Source: Actinomyces wuliandei (GTDB lineage Bacteria; Actinomycetota; Actinomycetes; Actinomycetales; Actinomycetaceae). Taken from it: a stretch of DNA of 64,000 nucleotides. A program made the translations under genes and the position numbers. Below, piece after piece: positions 17,848 through 27,950 of the stretch. The notes below the pieces were generated by a model. The model had not been told where the DNA came from and searched no databases. It saw nothing but the letters and a program-made list of their open reading frames with translations. The stretch is taken from assembly GCF_004010955.1 (NCBI RefSeq), contig NZ_CP025227.1, positions 2,418,001-2,482,000 of the forward strand. Direction: 5' to 3'. Position 1 is the first letter of the stretch, and every line of letters starts with the position of its first letter.

Positions 17848-19377
17848 GTGACTCAAGAGACTCAGGAGACAGTCGTCAACCAGCTGCTCATCGGTGGCCA
17901 GTGGAGAGCCGCGTCAGACGGAGGCACCCGGTCCATCCTGTGCCCGGCCGACGGGACGCAGGTGGCGCAGGCCGCTGAGGCCACCGTCGAGGACGCCCGG
18001 GCTGCCGTGGCCGCAGCCCGTCACGCCTTCGACCACGGCCCCTGGCCTGGCACCCCGTCCCCCCAACGCGCCAGGCTCCTGACCGCCCTGGCCGACAGGC
18101 TCGAGACGGAGTCAGACGCGGTGGCCCGTCTGGAGTCACTGGACACCGGCAAGCGCCATGTGGAGAGCCTTGTCGACATGGCCGACATCGTGGCCGTGTT
18201 CCGCCACTTCGCCTCCCTCGCCCAGCAAGAGGCCGGCCGGGTGGTCGACGCCGGCGTGCCCGACGTCGCCAGCCGCGTGGTCACCGAGCCCGTCGGCGTG
18301 TGCGCACTGATCACCCCGTGGAACTACCCGTTGCTCCAGACAGCCTGGAAGGTCGCGCCCGCGCTCGCGGCGGGCAACACCTTCGTCCTCAAGCCAGCGG
18401 CGCTCACACCCCAGACCGCCGTGTGGCTGTGCCGCACACTTACCGAGCTCGGCCTGCCCGACGGTGTGGCCAACCTGGTGCTGGGCTCTGGCGGGGCCGT
18501 GGGACCGGTCCTCACGCAGTCGCCTGACGTCGACCTGGTGTCCTTCACCGGCGGGCTGGAGACCGGGCGGTCGATCATGGCCTCCGCCTCCGGCACCGTC
18601 AAGCGGGTGGCACTGGAGCTGGGCGGCAAGAACCCGAACGTCGTCTTCGCCGACGCCAACCTGGACGCCGCGATCGACAACGCGCTCACGGCCGTCTTCC
18701 TCGACTCCGGCCAGGTCTGCTCGGCGGGTGCACGGCTGGTGGTTGAGGAGTCGGTCCACGACCGGGTGGTCGATGAGCTCGTCCGGCGGGCTGAGGCCAT
18801 CCGCCTGGGAGGCCCCTTCGACCCTGACGCGGAGACCGGGCCGCTCATCAGCCAGGACCACCGCGACAAGGTGGAGCAGTACGTGGCCCTGGCCGTGGCC
18901 GAGGGCGCTGTCCTGCGCTGCGGCGGGCAGCGTCCCAGCGGTGCGAGGCTGGGGTCGGGCTGGTACTACCCACCGACGATCCTGGACGGCTGCACCTCCG
19001 AGATGGCCTGCGTGCACGAGGAGTCCTTCGGCCCCGTCCTCACCGTGGAGACCTTCAGCGGGTCCGCGCCCCAGGAGGCCGAGGACGCCGCAGTGGCCAT
19101 CGCCAACGACACCGTCTACGGGCTCGCGGGCGCGGTGTGGACCGACAACGCCGGGCGCGCCGAGCGCGTGGCCCGGAGGCTGCGCCACGGGACGATCTGG
19201 ATCAATGACTACCACCCCTACGTGCCGCAGGCCGAGTGGGGCGGCATGAAGCAGTCCGGGGTCGGCCGCGAGCTGGGAGTCGCAGGCCTGGCCGAGTACC
19301 AGGAGCACAAGCACATCTGGCACAACCTCCGGCCGGCACGGGCCGGGTGGTTCACCGACCCCTCGGCAACAGGATGA
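17848..19377 (+). CDS. betB: betaine-aldehyde dehydrogenase
   Basis: NAD(P)-dependent aldehyde dehydrogenase, 509 aa. It is assigned to betaine-aldehyde oxidation from its place ahead of choline dehydrogenase and a BCCT carrier. ALDH landmarks: [36 protein letters not shown], the catalytic Glu in [12 protein letters not shown], the catalytic Cys in [25 protein letters not shown], and the C-terminal [19 protein letters not shown] with GVGRELG. The GTG at 17848 has AGGGAGC seven bases upstream. Product: glycine betaine, an osmoprotectant. Other ALDH substrates cannot be excluded from sequence alone. Confidence 0.9.
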   Translation: MTQETQETVVNQLLIGGQWRAASDGGTRSILCPADGTQVAQAAEATVEDARAAVAAARHAFDHGPWPGTPSPQRARLLTALADRLETESDAVARLESLDTGKRHVESLVDMADIVAVFRHFASLAQQEAGRVVDAGVPDVASRVVTEPVGVCALITPWNYPLLQTAWKVAPALAAGNTFVLKPAALTPQTAVWLCRTLTELGLPDGVANLVLGSGGAVGPVLTQSPDVDLVSFTGGLETGRSIMASASGTVKRVALELGGKNPNVVFADANLDAAIDNALTAVFLDSGQVCSAGARLVVEESVHDRVVDELVRRAEAIRLGGPFDPDAETGPLISQDHRDKVEQYVALAVAEGAVLRCGGQRPSGARLGSGWYYPPTILDGCTSEMACVHEESFGPVLTVETFSGSAPQEAEDAAVAIANDTVYGLAGAVWTDNAGRAERVARRLRHGTIWINDYHPYVPQAEWGGMKQSGVGRELGVAGLAEYQEHKHIWHNLRPARAGWFTDPSATG

Positions 19378-19418
19378 CCCCCACCAGCACCTCGCGGAGG
19401 AGACGCGCAGAAAGGTCA

Positions 19419-19514
19419 GGCGGCAGGGTAGCCAGGCCACGAAGACCACCCCGCCACGCTGCCGCAGCGGCGTTGCGCGTCGGGCGGCAGGGCAGCCAGC
19501 CCACGAAGACCACC
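19419..19514 (+). repeat. 32-bp direct repeat in the betB-betA spacer
   Basis: Two near-identical 32-bp copies at 19419-19450 and 19483-19514. They begin GGCGGCAGGG, end CCACGAAGACCACC and differ at two positions. They lie in the 173-base spacer between betB and betA, which has no gene of its own. A recent small duplication, or a protein/RNA site acting between two cistrons, is possible. Confidence 0.8.
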
Positions 19515-19550
19515 AGGAAGCAGAAGACCACCGAAGAAAGAGAGGCCCAC

Positions 19551-21320
19551 GTGAAGAACCGCTACGACTATGTCATTGTCGGAGGAGGCTCAGCCGGCTC
19601 GGCCCTGGCCAACCGCCTGTCGGCAGACCCCTCCACCTCCGTCCTCGTCCTGGAGGCCGGCCGCGCCGACTTCCTCGTCGACCCCCTCGTGCACATGCCG
19701 GCCGCACTGATGTTCCCGGCTGGCAACCCCCTCTACGACTGGGCCTACGAGACGGACCCTGAGCCCCACATGGGGGGACGCCGCGTCAAGCACGCCCGGG
19801 GCAAGGTCCTCGGCGGCTCGTCGTCAATCAACGGCATGATCTTCCAGCGCGGCAACCCAGGCGACTACGACCGCTGGGCCGCCAGCCCGGGGATGGAGAC
19901 GTGGGACTACGCGCACTGCCTGCCTTACTTCAAGCGCATGGAGACCCGCCAGGCCGGCGCCAACGCCTGGCGTGGAGGGGCCGGCCCGCTCCACCTGGAC
20001 CGCGGGCCTGCCACCTCACCACTGTTCCAGGCCTTCTTCGAGGCGGCGGTCCAAGCCGGGTACGCGCGCACCGACGACGTCAACGGCTACCGTCAGGAGG
20101 GTTTCGCGCCCTTCGACCGCAACACCAACCACGGCTCCCGCTGGAGCGCGGCACGGGCCTACCTGCGCCCAGTCCGCTACCGCAGGAACCTTGACGTCAC
20201 CACCCTCGCGTACGTGACACGGCTGACGTGGAACGGCACTCGCGTGACTGGCGTCAACTTCCGTCGGCTGGGCAGGTACCACCACGTGGAGGCTGGCGAG
20301 GTCATCCTCTGCGGCGGCGCGTTCAACAGCCCCCGGCTGCTGGAGCTGTCCGGGGTGGGTGACCCGCAGGTGCTGCGTGCCGCAGGCGTGCGGCCACACG
20401 TCGAGCTGCCGGGTGTCGGAGAGAACCTGCAGGACCACCTGGAGGTCTACCTCCAGCACGAGTGCCTCCAGCCGGTCTCGATCGCCCCGTGGCTGAGGAT
20501 GTGGAAGGCACCCTACATCGGTGCCCAGTGGCTGCTCCTGGACTCGGGCGTGGGGGCCTCCAACCACTTCGAGGGAGGGGGCTTCATCCGCACCAACGAC
20601 GAGGTGGCCTACCCGAACCTGCAGTTCCACTTCCTGCCCATCGCGGTGCGCTACGACGGCTCTGCCCCAGCCTCCAAGCACGGGTACCAGGTGCACATCG
20701 GGCCGATGAACTCCGACGTGCGTGGCCACATCCACATCACGAGCCCCGACGCCGGCGTGCGCCCGTCCATCCTGTTCAACTACCTGTCTACCGAGCGCGA
20801 CCGCCGCGAGTGGGTCGAGGTGGTGCGTGCCGCCCGCCACATCCTGGCCCAGCCCGCCCTCGCTCCCTTCGACGCCGGGGAGATCTCCCCCGGTCCCGAG
20901 GTCTCCTCCGACGAGGAGATCCTCCGCTGGGTCGCGCAGGACGCCGAGACCGCCCTGCACCCCTCGTGCTCGGCAAAGATGGGCACCGACAACATGTCTG
21001 TCGTCGACCCCTCGTCCATGCGGGTCCACGGCACCCAGGGGCTGCGTGTCGTCGACGCCTCGGTCTTCCCGACCATCACCAACGCCAACATCTACGCGCC
21101 GGTCATGATGGTGGCGGAGAAGGCGGCCGACCTCATCACCGGCAGCACCCCGCTGGCACCCGAGCACGCCCCAGTCTTCAGGGCCGACGGCTCAATGCCG
21201 GCCTACCCGCCCGGGGACCCGCGCAACAACAGCTGGGACACCCCCACAGAGCTCCCCAGCGCCGCGCAGGCTGAGGCCCAGCACCCTGTCTTAGCCCGCC
21301 ATACCGGGGGTGCCCAGTGA
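19551..21320 (+). CDS. betA: choline dehydrogenase (GMC oxidoreductase)
   Basis: FAD-dependent GMC-family choline dehydrogenase, 589 aa. It oxidises choline to betaine aldehyde. N-terminal dinucleotide-binding motif [17 protein letters not shown], then LVLEAG, GMC signature 1 ([18 protein letters not shown]) and signature 2 ([16 protein letters not shown]). The active-site His is in [13 protein letters not shown], and [14 protein letters not shown] closes the FAD fold. The GTG at 19551 has AGAGAGG upstream; the same frame is open further back through the spacer but without a start signal. Its stop overlaps the transporter start (GTGA). Confidence 0.93.
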   Translation: MKNRYDYVIVGGGSAGSALANRLSADPSTSVLVLEAGRADFLVDPLVHMPAALMFPAGNPLYDWAYETDPEPHMGGRRVKHARGKVLGGSSSINGMIFQRGNPGDYDRWAASPGMETWDYAHCLPYFKRMETRQAGANAWRGGAGPLHLDRGPATSPLFQAFFEAAVQAGYARTDDVNGYRQEGFAPFDRNTNHGSRWSAARAYLRPVRYRRNLDVTTLAYVTRLTWNGTRVTGVNFRRLGRYHHVEAGEVILCGGAFNSPRLLELSGVGDPQVLRAAGVRPHVELPGVGENLQDHLEVYLQHECLQPVSIAPWLRMWKAPYIGAQWLLLDSGVGASNHFEGGGFIRTNDEVAYPNLQFHFLPIAVRYDGSAPASKHGYQVHIGPMNSDVRGHIHITSPDAGVRPSILFNYLSTERDRREWVEVVRAARHILAQPALAPFDAGEISPGPEVSSDEEILRWVAQDAETALHPSCSAKMGTDNMSVVDPSSMRVHGTQGLRVVDASVFPTITNANIYAPVMMVAEKAADLITGSTPLAPEHAPVFRADGSMPAYPPGDPRNNSWDTPTELPSAAQAEAQHPVLARHTGGAQ

Positions 21321-23440
21321 CGGAGGCGGGCCGGAAGACAGAAAAGCCGGGAGACAGCGACAAAGACGGAGCCAACCAGACACCACGACAACCAGCCCGG
21401 GCTGCCCGGCAGACAGCCGTCCAGGACAGCCTGCCACCCGTCAAGCGGCCCGTGCTTGTCACCTCCCTGCTGGTCACCGGGCTCATGGCCACCTGGTTCC
21501 TGACGACGCCCACCTCGGCAGGCAGGGTCCTCGACACGGCCGTGGTGTGGGCCGCCGACCACCTCGGCTGGTTCTACATCACCCTCGCCAGCGCGGCGCT
21601 GGTCTTCGTCGTCTACCTGGGCTTCCGCTACCCCGGCGTCCGGCTGGGGAGCGACCACGACCGCCCCCGGTACTCCACCTTCTCCTGGGCGGCCATGCTG
21701 TTCGCGGCTGGCATCGGCACAGACCTCATGTTCTACGCCGTCGCCGAGCCAGCCACGCAGTTCCTCTCCCCGCCCCAGGTCGTCGGCGAGACAGTAGAGG
21801 CCGCACGCCAGTCAACCGTGTGGACCATCTACCACTACGGCATCACAGGCTGGGGCATGTACGCCCTCATGGGACTCGCCCTGGGCTACGTCGCCCACCG
21901 CAAGAAGGCGCCACTGGCGGTCCGCTCGGTCCTCGCGCCCCTTTTCGGCAGGCGGGTCCGGGGACCTGTCGGGCACGCGATCGACATCGCCACGGTGATC
22001 GGCACCATCTTCGGTGTCGCGACCTCACTGGGTATCGGCGTGGTCATGCTCAACGTGGGCCTGGGCATCCTGGTCGGGGTGCCCCAGGGGCTGGGCGCCC
22101 AGACGGCCCTGGTCGTCCTGGCGGTCGTCCTGGCCACCGTCTCGGCGACCACCGGTGTCGACAAAGGGGTGCGCCTCCTGTCCCAGCTCAACGTCGCCCT
22201 GGCGGTCGTCCTGGCCGCGTGGGCGCTGGTCACCAGTAGCACCACGTTCCTGCTGCGCGCCATGGTGATGAACATCGGTGACTTCGTCACCATGTTCCCC
22301 GGGATGACCCTGGACACGATGGCCTACAGCTACCCGAGTGAGTGGATGCGGTCGTGGACACTCTTCTTCTGGGCGTGGTGGATAGCCTGGGCGTCATTCG
22401 TGGGCATGTTCCTGGCCCGGATCTCCAAGGGGCGCACGATCGGCCAGTTCGTGCTGGGCACCCTGGTGATCCCGTTCTCCTACATCATCATGTGGGTCTC
22501 GGTCTTCGGCAACACCGCGGTGAAGCGGATCATGGACGGGGACTCCGCGTTCGGGCAGACCGTGGAGGCCTCCCCGGAGCAGGGGTTCTTTGCGCTGCTG
22601 ACGACGATCCCAGGGACACCCGTCCTGGTGGCGCTGTCGACGCTGGTGGGGCTGCTGTTCTACGTCACCTCCGCCGACTCCGGCGCACTGGTCATGGCAA
22701 ACCTGTGCAGCGAGCTGCCCACAGCCGACACCGACGCGCGCCCGTCGCTGCGCATCCTGTGGGCGGCGGTCACGGGGGCGCTGACAGTCGGCATGCTCCT
22801 GGTCGGTGGCATCACGGCCCTGCAGAGCGCCACAATCATTATGGCGGTCCCCTTCGCCATCGTCCTGGTGCTCGTCATGGTGGGCCTCAACCGGGCACTG
22901 CACCAGGAGCAGCTGCACGAGCAGGCGGTCTACCGCTCCTTCGCCGTGCAGTGGACAAGTCCCGAGCCCACAGTCTCAGTCTCAGTGGGGTCATGGCGGC
23001 GCCGGCTGTCACTGTCGCTGGGCTCGGTGTCCCCCCGCCAGGCCGAGCAGCGCCTCCAAAACGTCATCCGCCCGGCCCTGGACGAGGTCGCCGCCGCCCT
23101 CCAAGAGCGTGGGGTCCCCGCCGTCGTGCGTGAGGTCCACGACGGGCTGCAGGACGACGTCTCCAAGCGTGTCCAGCTGGAGGCGCTGTCACAGGACGAG
23201 GACGGCGAGGACTTCATCTACCCGGTCCAGATCCGCCGCTCACGGGCCACGTCCCACGGCGCCCGCACGATCAGGGCGGAGGACACGATGATCCACCTGG
23301 AGGTGGCGCTCGGGGAGGGGCTGAGCTACAGCATCTACCCCTACGAGGGAAACCAGATCTGCAACGACGTGCTCGACCACTACGAGCGCTACGAGCTGGT
23401 GGCCGCCTCCAGGGAGTCCCCGCCCCAAGAGGCGGCGTGA
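21317..23440 (+). CDS. betT: BCCT family choline/betaine transporter
   Basis: Betaine/carnitine/choline transporter, 707 aa. About 12 transmembrane helices span residues 45-540. Family blocks include [56 protein letters not shown] and the BCCT signature [20 protein letters not shown], then GNTAVKRI and [16 protein letters not shown] long cytoplasmic C-terminal domain (about 160 aa) resembles that of osmotically responsive BetT carriers. A 45-residue polar N-terminal tail precedes helix 1. The GTG start overlaps the betA stop. In this operon choline import is the likely role; betaine is the alternative. Confidence 0.92.
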   Translation: MTEAGRKTEKPGDSDKDGANQTPRQPARAARQTAVQDSLPPVKRPVLVTSLLVTGLMATWFLTTPTSAGRVLDTAVVWAADHLGWFYITLASAALVFVVYLGFRYPGVRLGSDHDRPRYSTFSWAAMLFAAGIGTDLMFYAVAEPATQFLSPPQVVGETVEAARQSTVWTIYHYGITGWGMYALMGLALGYVAHRKKAPLAVRSVLAPLFGRRVRGPVGHAIDIATVIGTIFGVATSLGIGVVMLNVGLGILVGVPQGLGAQTALVVLAVVLATVSATTGVDKGVRLLSQLNVALAVVLAAWALVTSSTTFLLRAMVMNIGDFVTMFPGMTLDTMAYSYPSEWMRSWTLFFWAWWIAWASFVGMFLARISKGRTIGQFVLGTLVIPFSYIIMWVSVFGNTAVKRIMDGDSAFGQTVEASPEQGFFALLTTIPGTPVLVALSTLVGLLFYVTSADSGALVMANLCSELPTADTDARPSLRILWAAVTGALTVGMLLVGGITALQSATIIMAVPFAIVLVLVMVGLNRALHQEQLHEQAVYRSFAVQWTSPEPTVSVSVGSWRRRLSLSLGSVSPRQAEQRLQNVIRPALDEVAAALQERGVPAVVREVHDGLQDDVSKRVQLEALSQDEDGEDFIYPVQIRRSRATSHGARTIRAEDTMIHLEVALGEGLSYSIYPYEGNQICNDVLDHYERYELVAASRESPPQEAA

Positions 23441-23561
23441 CACCGACCGACCCACTGATGACGCCTCCGCGCGTCTGCCGGGACCACCGTCCACCAGCGC
23501 CCGCCGGGACGCCGCCACGCTGACGCTCCCGTGGGGGCGTGAAGACCCCCTGCGCTGCCCA

Positions 23562-23641
23562 CCCCGGGCACGCTCAGTGCACGCCGCAGCGAGGCGAGCC
23601 GCTCTCCTGCTTCCTGGCCTGCCCCCGGGCACGCTCAGTGC
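23562..23641 (+). repeat. 19-bp direct repeat after betT
   Basis: CCCCGGGCACGCTCAGTGC occurs exactly at 23562-23580 and 23623-23641, in the convergent gap between betT and the decayed oxidoreductase. The second copy covers the last codons of that pseudogene. It may mark duplication or deletion activity at the end of the pseudogene. Confidence 0.75.
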
Positions 23642-24578
23642 TGCCCCACGACGACGACACGCTTTCCGCAGGCCGACCTCGCCTCCGCGTCCTTGTGCAT
23701 CCGGGCGACGTCCTTGAGCTCGTAGGTCGTGTCAACAATCGGGACGAGCGAACCGTCGTCAACACGGTCGGCCAGCCACACCAGGTCCTCAGGAGGAGAC
23801 TTGGCGGACATCATCCTGATCCTGGCACCAGGGCTGACCATGGAGAAGGCGACCAGCGGTATCGCCGCCGGGGACAGCGCCATGACCTCGCCCCCACGGG
23901 CGGTCGTCCTCCTGCAGGCAAGCATGCTGGCTCCCGCAGCATTGACAACAGCGTCGTACTTCCTGGTGATCTGCTCCGGCCCACCAGAGTGGTAGTTGTA
24001 GATCTGCCTCGCACCAGCCTGCTCAGCCGCCTGGCCCTGCCGACCAACCACCGCGTCCACCTCGGCACCGAGCAGGCGAGCCACCTGGATAGTGGTCGAG
24101 CCAACCCCACCATTGCCCCCGACGACCAGGACCTGCTTGCCGCTGCCCACGCGCAGCGCCCGCAGCGCCCGCAGGGCGGTCAGCCCCACCAGCGGGAGCG
24201 CGGCAGTCTCGCCCGGGGGGCACGCTCCTGGGCGCCCTGGCTACCTGGTCGGCGCCAGTCGCCACGTACTGGGCCGCAGCCGCGGCCCGCCCCGGTGGCC
24301 TCAGGCCGGTGTAGCCCCACACCAGGTCGCCGTCGCCCACCGCCCTACACGACCCTGCCGACAAAGTCCACCCCCGAGCCCTTGGGGAAGCCGAAGCCCA
24401 TCATGGGTCGCATCCTCCCGGCCCGGCCGTCCAGGTCCAGCTGATTAAGGCTGAACGCAGCCACCTCGACCAGCACCTGCGCAGCCGAGGGAGTCGGCAC
24501 AGCCGCTTGCCCCACTTCCATCACCTCGGGTCCGCCGTAGCGGCGGAACTGAACGGCCCACATCTGGTTCTCGCCCAT
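23635..24578 (-). pseudogene. zinc-independent MDR (quinone oxidoreductase-like) dehydrogenase, frameshifted
   Basis: Remnant of a medium-chain NADP-dependent oxidoreductase. The first frame (ATG at 24578, with GAGGAGG) reads MWAVQFRRYGGPEVMEVG to GSGVDFVGRVV and stops. The protein then continues one base out of frame (AVGDGDLVWGYTGL, QYVATGADQVAR). It shifts again near a six-C run at about 24215 (ETAALPLVGLTALRAL) into the NADPH-binding VLVVGGNGGVGSTTIQVAR and the C-terminal VVVGQH. Two single-base shifts, both additions relative to an intact gene, separate the three parts. No other domain seems lost. It is divergent from the TetR gene. Confidence 0.85.
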
Positions 24579-24595
24579 CGAGTCCTCCTCAGACG

Positions 24596-24616
24596 ACGTT
24601 TACGAAACGTATCGTA
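24596..24616. promoter_or_regulatory. TetR-type operator over the MDR pseudogene promoter
   Basis: Perfect dyad ACGTTT-ACG-AAACGT at 24596-24610, 18 bases upstream of the pseudogene ATG. The adjoining minus-strand TACGAT (24611-24616) is a plausible -10. A short palindrome of this size over a promoter, beside a divergent TetR gene, is the usual layout for TetR autoregulation and control of the divergent gene. Binding is inferred. Confidence 0.5.
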
Positions 24617-24851
24617 GCATCTTGCTGGCAGGCTCAGGGCTTCTTGAGCGCACGGCACCGTGTCGGGTCGGAGTCGCGGACGGGTCCGCCCCCGCCTCAG
24701 CGGGCAGCGCAGGGGCTGCCCCACCGGGGTGGCAGCGCTGTAGTACCCTGACTTTCTCCCAGGACTGTGCGCCAGCGGCGACCACGACGTGTCACACGCA
24801 CCAGCGAGGCGCCGCAGCACTGTTCATGACCACAAGGAGGACCCCACCACC

Positions 24852-25478
24852 ATGGACTCCGTAGAGCCACGCCGGACCGGCCACTACGCCTCACGACGCG
24901 CCCACACCGATGCACAGCTGGCGACTGCCGTCAGGGACCTTGTGGTCCAGCACGGCTACACGGCACTGACTATCGAGAGGGTCGCACAGGAGTCCGGAGT
25001 CGCCAAGACCACCATCTACCGCCGGTGGGGCTCCAAGGCGGAGATGGTCTTCGACCTCATCCTCCACCCCACGGCGCAGGACGAGGACGACCAGACCGCC
25101 AGTGACCCCCACAGCGTCCAGGACAGCATCAGGCAGCTCGCGGAGAGCACTGTGGCGATGATCGCCTCCCCCGTCGGCCTGGCGGTCATCCCGGGGCTCC
25201 TGGCAGAAATGGCGGGCAACCCCAAGCTCCGCGCCTCCATGGAGACCGTCCTGATCAGGAGGGCGCACGACGCCATCTCCTCCGCCCTCAACGAGCCGGT
25301 CCCCCACCCTGCCAACATCAACGAGTTCCACGCCACCCTGCTGGGCGTCCCCTACGTCCGCCTCTACCTGCTCAACGAGAAGAACGTGGACAGGATCACC
25401 GACCAGCTCACCGACCAGCTCCTCCTCCTGATCGGCCTGCCTCCCCGCCCCAGCCCCGCCTCCTGCCCCTCCGCCTGA
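24852..25478 (+). CDS. TetR family transcriptional regulator
   Basis: TetR-family repressor, 208 aa. The N-terminal helix-turn-helix is clear (AVRDLVVQHGYTALTIERVA, then ESGVAKTTIYRRWGSKAEMV). The ligand-binding C-terminal domain resembles TetR_C subtypes (LLAEMAGNPKLRASMETVLI, LLGVPYVRLYLL). AAGGAGG lies 11 bases before the ATG at 24852. Its probable target is the ACGTTT-ACG-AAACGT dyad upstream of the divergent, now broken, oxidoreductase, so it may be a regulator that has lost its main client. Confidence 0.92.
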   Translation: MDSVEPRRTGHYASRRAHTDAQLATAVRDLVVQHGYTALTIERVAQESGVAKTTIYRRWGSKAEMVFDLILHPTAQDEDDQTASDPHSVQDSIRQLAESTVAMIASPVGLAVIPGLLAEMAGNPKLRASMETVLIRRAHDAISSALNEPVPHPANINEFHATLLGVPYVRLYLLNEKNVDRITDQLTDQLLLLIGLPPRPSPASCPSA

Positions 25479-25489
25479 GGGTGTTGAGG

Positions 25490-25505
25490 GCCGAGCACCC
25501 TCGGC
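25490..25505. terminator. short GC hairpin between convergent genes
   Basis: GCCGAG-CACC-CTCGGC, a 6-bp stem between the TetR stop and the end of the tandem hot-dog gene. There is no U tract on either side, so it could be a weak bidirectional terminator or only chance in GC-rich sequence. Confidence 0.3.
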
Positions 25506-25542
25506 GTCATCCCTCGGCGCCGCTGTCGCCAGCCCACGGCCG

Positions 25543-26511
25543 CTAGCCCTCAATGCCGCTGATGTCACTGTAGACGATCATGGCCTGGTCGATCTCGCAC
25601 ACGAGCCTGTCGCCCACCCAGGCCCTGGCTCGGAGCAGAGCTGCAGGACTGCCGATGTGGTCAGCCTCCACCTGGGCGGAGACCGTGTCCCCGGGGCAGG
25701 CGTCACCCAGGAACCTGATGCCCCTGGCCCGCGTGAACAGGGGTGGGGGGCTGTCAGCCCCCCTGCCGCTGCTGTAAGAGCACAGCAGTACCGCAGCCTG
25801 GCCGATGAACTCGGTCATCAGGGTCCGCGGCCAGGGGAGGAAGCCCGAGGAGACCTCCGGGCAGGTGCCGCAGAAGCAGGGCTCGTCAGCGCTGACGCGG
25901 TGGGTCGCCCACGCCGTCCGGCCCGTCTCAATACCGAGGACCTCCGACAGGAGGAGCATCTCGCCCCGGTGCGGGATGAGGGACTGAATATCGCAGTCAC
26001 CGGCCGCCTCCCTGCAGGCCGGCACCTCGGCCGTCCTGCCCGTCCCTCCAGCTACCGTCGCAGCCTCCCCGTCCCCCTCGTCCGGGGCCTCTGAGTCCTG
26101 GAGGCGAAGCACCAGGACTGCCAGGCGCTGGCCGTCACCCGACCGCAGGCACTGCGCCCTGACCTCCCAGCAGGAGGCGGACAGCCGACGCACACCAGCC
26201 TGTACCGTGAACGAGTCCCCGGGAAACCCGGGGGCGGAGAAGCGCGCCCTCCTGACCTCAGCCAGGCTGATCCGACCACCACCATGGCGCTCCAGGTAAA
26301 GGCAGGACGCCCTGAAGGCCGTCTCTATGAGAAATATCCCGGGATACACCGGGGCACCCGGGTAGTGTCCGTCCTGGTAAGGAGAGCTGGCAGGGGCGTG
26401 CTGGACAGCTGTGAAGCCCTCCTCACCCTCCTCCACGAGCGCGGGAGCCCCCACCGGGGAAGGCAGCCGCCCGCTCTGCCCAACTGGTCCGGCTGGAACC
26501 ACGCTACTCAC
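25543..26511 (-). CDS. tandem hot-dog FabZ/FabA-like dehydratase
   Basis: 322-aa protein with two hot-dog-fold 3-hydroxyacyl-ACP dehydratase-like domains. Domain 1 (about 35-150) carries GHYPGAPVYPGIFLIET, close to the active-site helix of FabZ/ApeI-type enzymes with its His. Domain 2 (about 175-320) starts SLIPHRGEMLLLSEVLGI. At the usual FxGHFP position it reads FCGTCP, so the catalytic His is missing while the acidic helix (LMTEFIGQAAVLL) remains. GGAGG precedes the GTG at 26511. No ketosynthase or ACP is nearby; a phosphopantetheinyl transferase lies 780 bases upstream on the same strand, hinting at a reduced lipid or polyketide pathway. Substrate unknown. Confidence 0.78.
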   Translation of the reverse strand: MSSVVPAGPVGQSGRLPSPVGAPALVEEGEEGFTAVQHAPASSPYQDGHYPGAPVYPGIFLIETAFRASCLYLERHGGGRISLAEVRRARFSAPGFPGDSFTVQAGVRRLSASCWEVRAQCLRSGDGQRLAVLVLRLQDSEAPDEGDGEAATVAGGTGRTAEVPACREAAGDCDIQSLIPHRGEMLLLSEVLGIETGRTAWATHRVSADEPCFCGTCPEVSSGFLPWPRTLMTEFIGQAAVLLCSYSSGRGADSPPPLFTRARGIRFLGDACPGDTVSAQVEADHIGSPAALLRARAWVGDRLVCEIDQAMIVYSDISGIEG

Positions 26512-26626
26512 AGGATCCTCCGCATCGCGTCACAGATGCTGCTCGCAGGGCGGCTCCTGGACGCCACGCACCCAGGTCCAACCGCTGCTGCGGGCACAGC
26601 AGCCGTAGCCAGTATATCTTTTTCAT
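26504..26626 (-). CDS. possible 40-aa leader ORF ahead of the dehydratase gene
   Basis: Small ORF starting MKKIYWLRLLCPQQ, with GAGGG eight bases before its ATG. Its TAG overlaps the GTG start of the dehydratase gene, so it could couple translation. The ATG lies in an unusually AT-rich patch. No homologue is recognised, and the downstream half is Arg/Ala-rich as chance GC frames are. Low confidence. Confidence 0.3.
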   Translation of the reverse strand: MKKIYWLRLLCPQQRLDLGAWRPGAALRAASVTRCGGSCE

Positions 26627-26814
26627 GGTATTAGCCCTCGTGAGTGGCACCGGACCGCCCGAGACCCGCTACACGCGGTAGGCACCCAGACAGCATCATC
26701 CGGCGGTCTCAGCATACGTCCCTGCATGACGTACAGGACGTGCTCCTCGAACGGCCAGCGCCTTATTTCTATGCTATGCGATAACAAGAAAAGCCTAGCA
26801 ACCAGCGTCGCAGC

Positions 26815-27125
26815 GAGTCAACCACACGGCGAGACTCGTCTCAGGTGCCCGCCGGAGGGGTTCGGCGCCCGTCCGGAGCCGCCCGCGAGGGTCGGGACCG
26901 CCACAAGGCACGCCGGGGCGCCTGCCGGGACGACCCGGGAAGGACAGGAGCAGGGCCGCTGGACGAGCTGCACATCTTCGGCCAGTTGTCTGCAGCGCCA
27001 CTGGGACAACGAGACACCGGACTCGTCGTACTTCTGCGGAAGACGGCTCAGCCGCCCCCAGACCACGTGCCACGACCAGCCCCATGATGTGCACCAGGCA
27101 GGCCGCTGCACATCATGGACTCTGT
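26815..27125. repeat. dispersed element, copy A
   Basis: Gene-free interval between the dehydratase and PPTase genes. It contains the box CTGCACATCTTC (26968-26979), a hairpin with a 12-bp perfect stem (CCATGATGTGCA 27082-27093 / TGCACATCATGG 27107-27118), and GAGACTCGTCTCAGGTG at its left end. It aligns in inverted orientation with copy C at 57.55-57.83 kb. Shared blocks include TTCTGCGGAAGACGG (27032-27046) and 16 of 17 bases of the GAGACTCGT motif. A further GAAGATGTGCA box is at 27250-27260. The remaining gap, 26627-26814 and 27126-27290, shows no gene. Confidence 0.7.
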
Positions 27126-27290
27126 GCAGCGAGGGACCCTCCGCGCCCCGCTCACCGGCCCCGGCGTGACCCGCAGAAGCACGCGGATCCCAGAATCACC
27201 CCCAGCTACGATGGATGAGTCGGCCCCTGCCCCATGCGACCACCACCCCGAAGATGTGCAACCCGGCTGCCCACCCGGCACCCGGTACGT

Positions 27291-27950
27291 CTAGCAGGTG
27301 GCAGGAACGACCACGACACTGGCGACATGGCTCCCGCTGCACACCCACGCCCCCCTCACGCTGTGCCACGGCACCGCAGCAGCCAGCAGACGGGCCTGGA
27401 AGCCACCCCAGGGCTCGATACGCACCTCGACGTCGTCGAATCCCAGCCAGCAGCGCTCCAGGGGGAACCACGCCTTGTACACGCTCTCCTTGACACTGAA
27501 CAGCAGGCGGTCAAAGGCGATCCCGGGACGCTGGGCGGACACGGCTCGCAGGTGGTCACGCTCTGCGGCAGAGGCCACGATGCCCAGGACGCCTGAGGGC
27601 AGCGGACCGTTGGGCTCAGCGTCGATGCCGAGGGAGGCCACCTCCTGCGACCGCGCGACAGCCGCCGCCCGGTAGCCCTCGCAGTGGGTCAGGGCACCTA
27701 CCACCCCGTCAGGCCAGGTCGGTTCGCCCTGGTCACCCGGCACCATGACCGGACGCTGCCGCCCCAGGCCCCGCAGCGCCTGACGGGCACAGTAACGCAC
27801 CGTGGTGAACTCAGCGCGCCGCCTGGCGACCGCCCTGGCAATGTGCCTCTCCTCTGCGGGGAAAAGCGGCTCCTCGACGTCGTCCCCCACCTCGCAGACC
27901 ACGACACAGGGCGGCACCACGCGATCCAGCAGGTCCGCCTCACGGGTCAC
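27291..27950 (-). CDS. 4'-phosphopantetheinyl transferase (EntD/Sfp superfamily)
   Basis: About 219 aa. It transfers the 4'-phosphopantetheine arm of CoA to carrier proteins. Family motifs: GALTHCEGYRAAAVA, the Mg-binding GIDAEP, and FSVKESVYKAWFP (the W/F-x3-K-E-x3-K motif). The N-terminal RYCARQALRGLG matches the EntD-like R-x-C-A/G region. The GTG start overlaps the dtd stop (GTGA). A carrier for it is not encoded here; the dehydratase 780 bases downstream suggests a fatty-acid- or polyketide-like route. Confidence 0.9.
   Translation of the reverse strand: MTREADLLDRVVPPCVVVCEVGDDVEEPLFPAEERHIARAVARRRAEFTTVRYCARQALRGLGRQRPVMVPGDQGEPTWPDGVVGALTHCEGYRAAAVARSQEVASLGIDAEPNGPLPSGVLGIVASAAERDHLRAVSAQRPGIAFDRLLFSVKESVYKAWFPLERCWLGFDDVEVRIEPWGGFQARLLAAAVPWHSVRGAWVCSGSHVASVVVVPATC

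Noticed and set aside
19236..19550. Extension of choline dehydrogenase upstream of 19551
   Set aside because: The frame is open, but it covers the end of betB and repeat-bearing spacer, with no ribosome site; the GTG at 19551 begins the conserved FAD fold.
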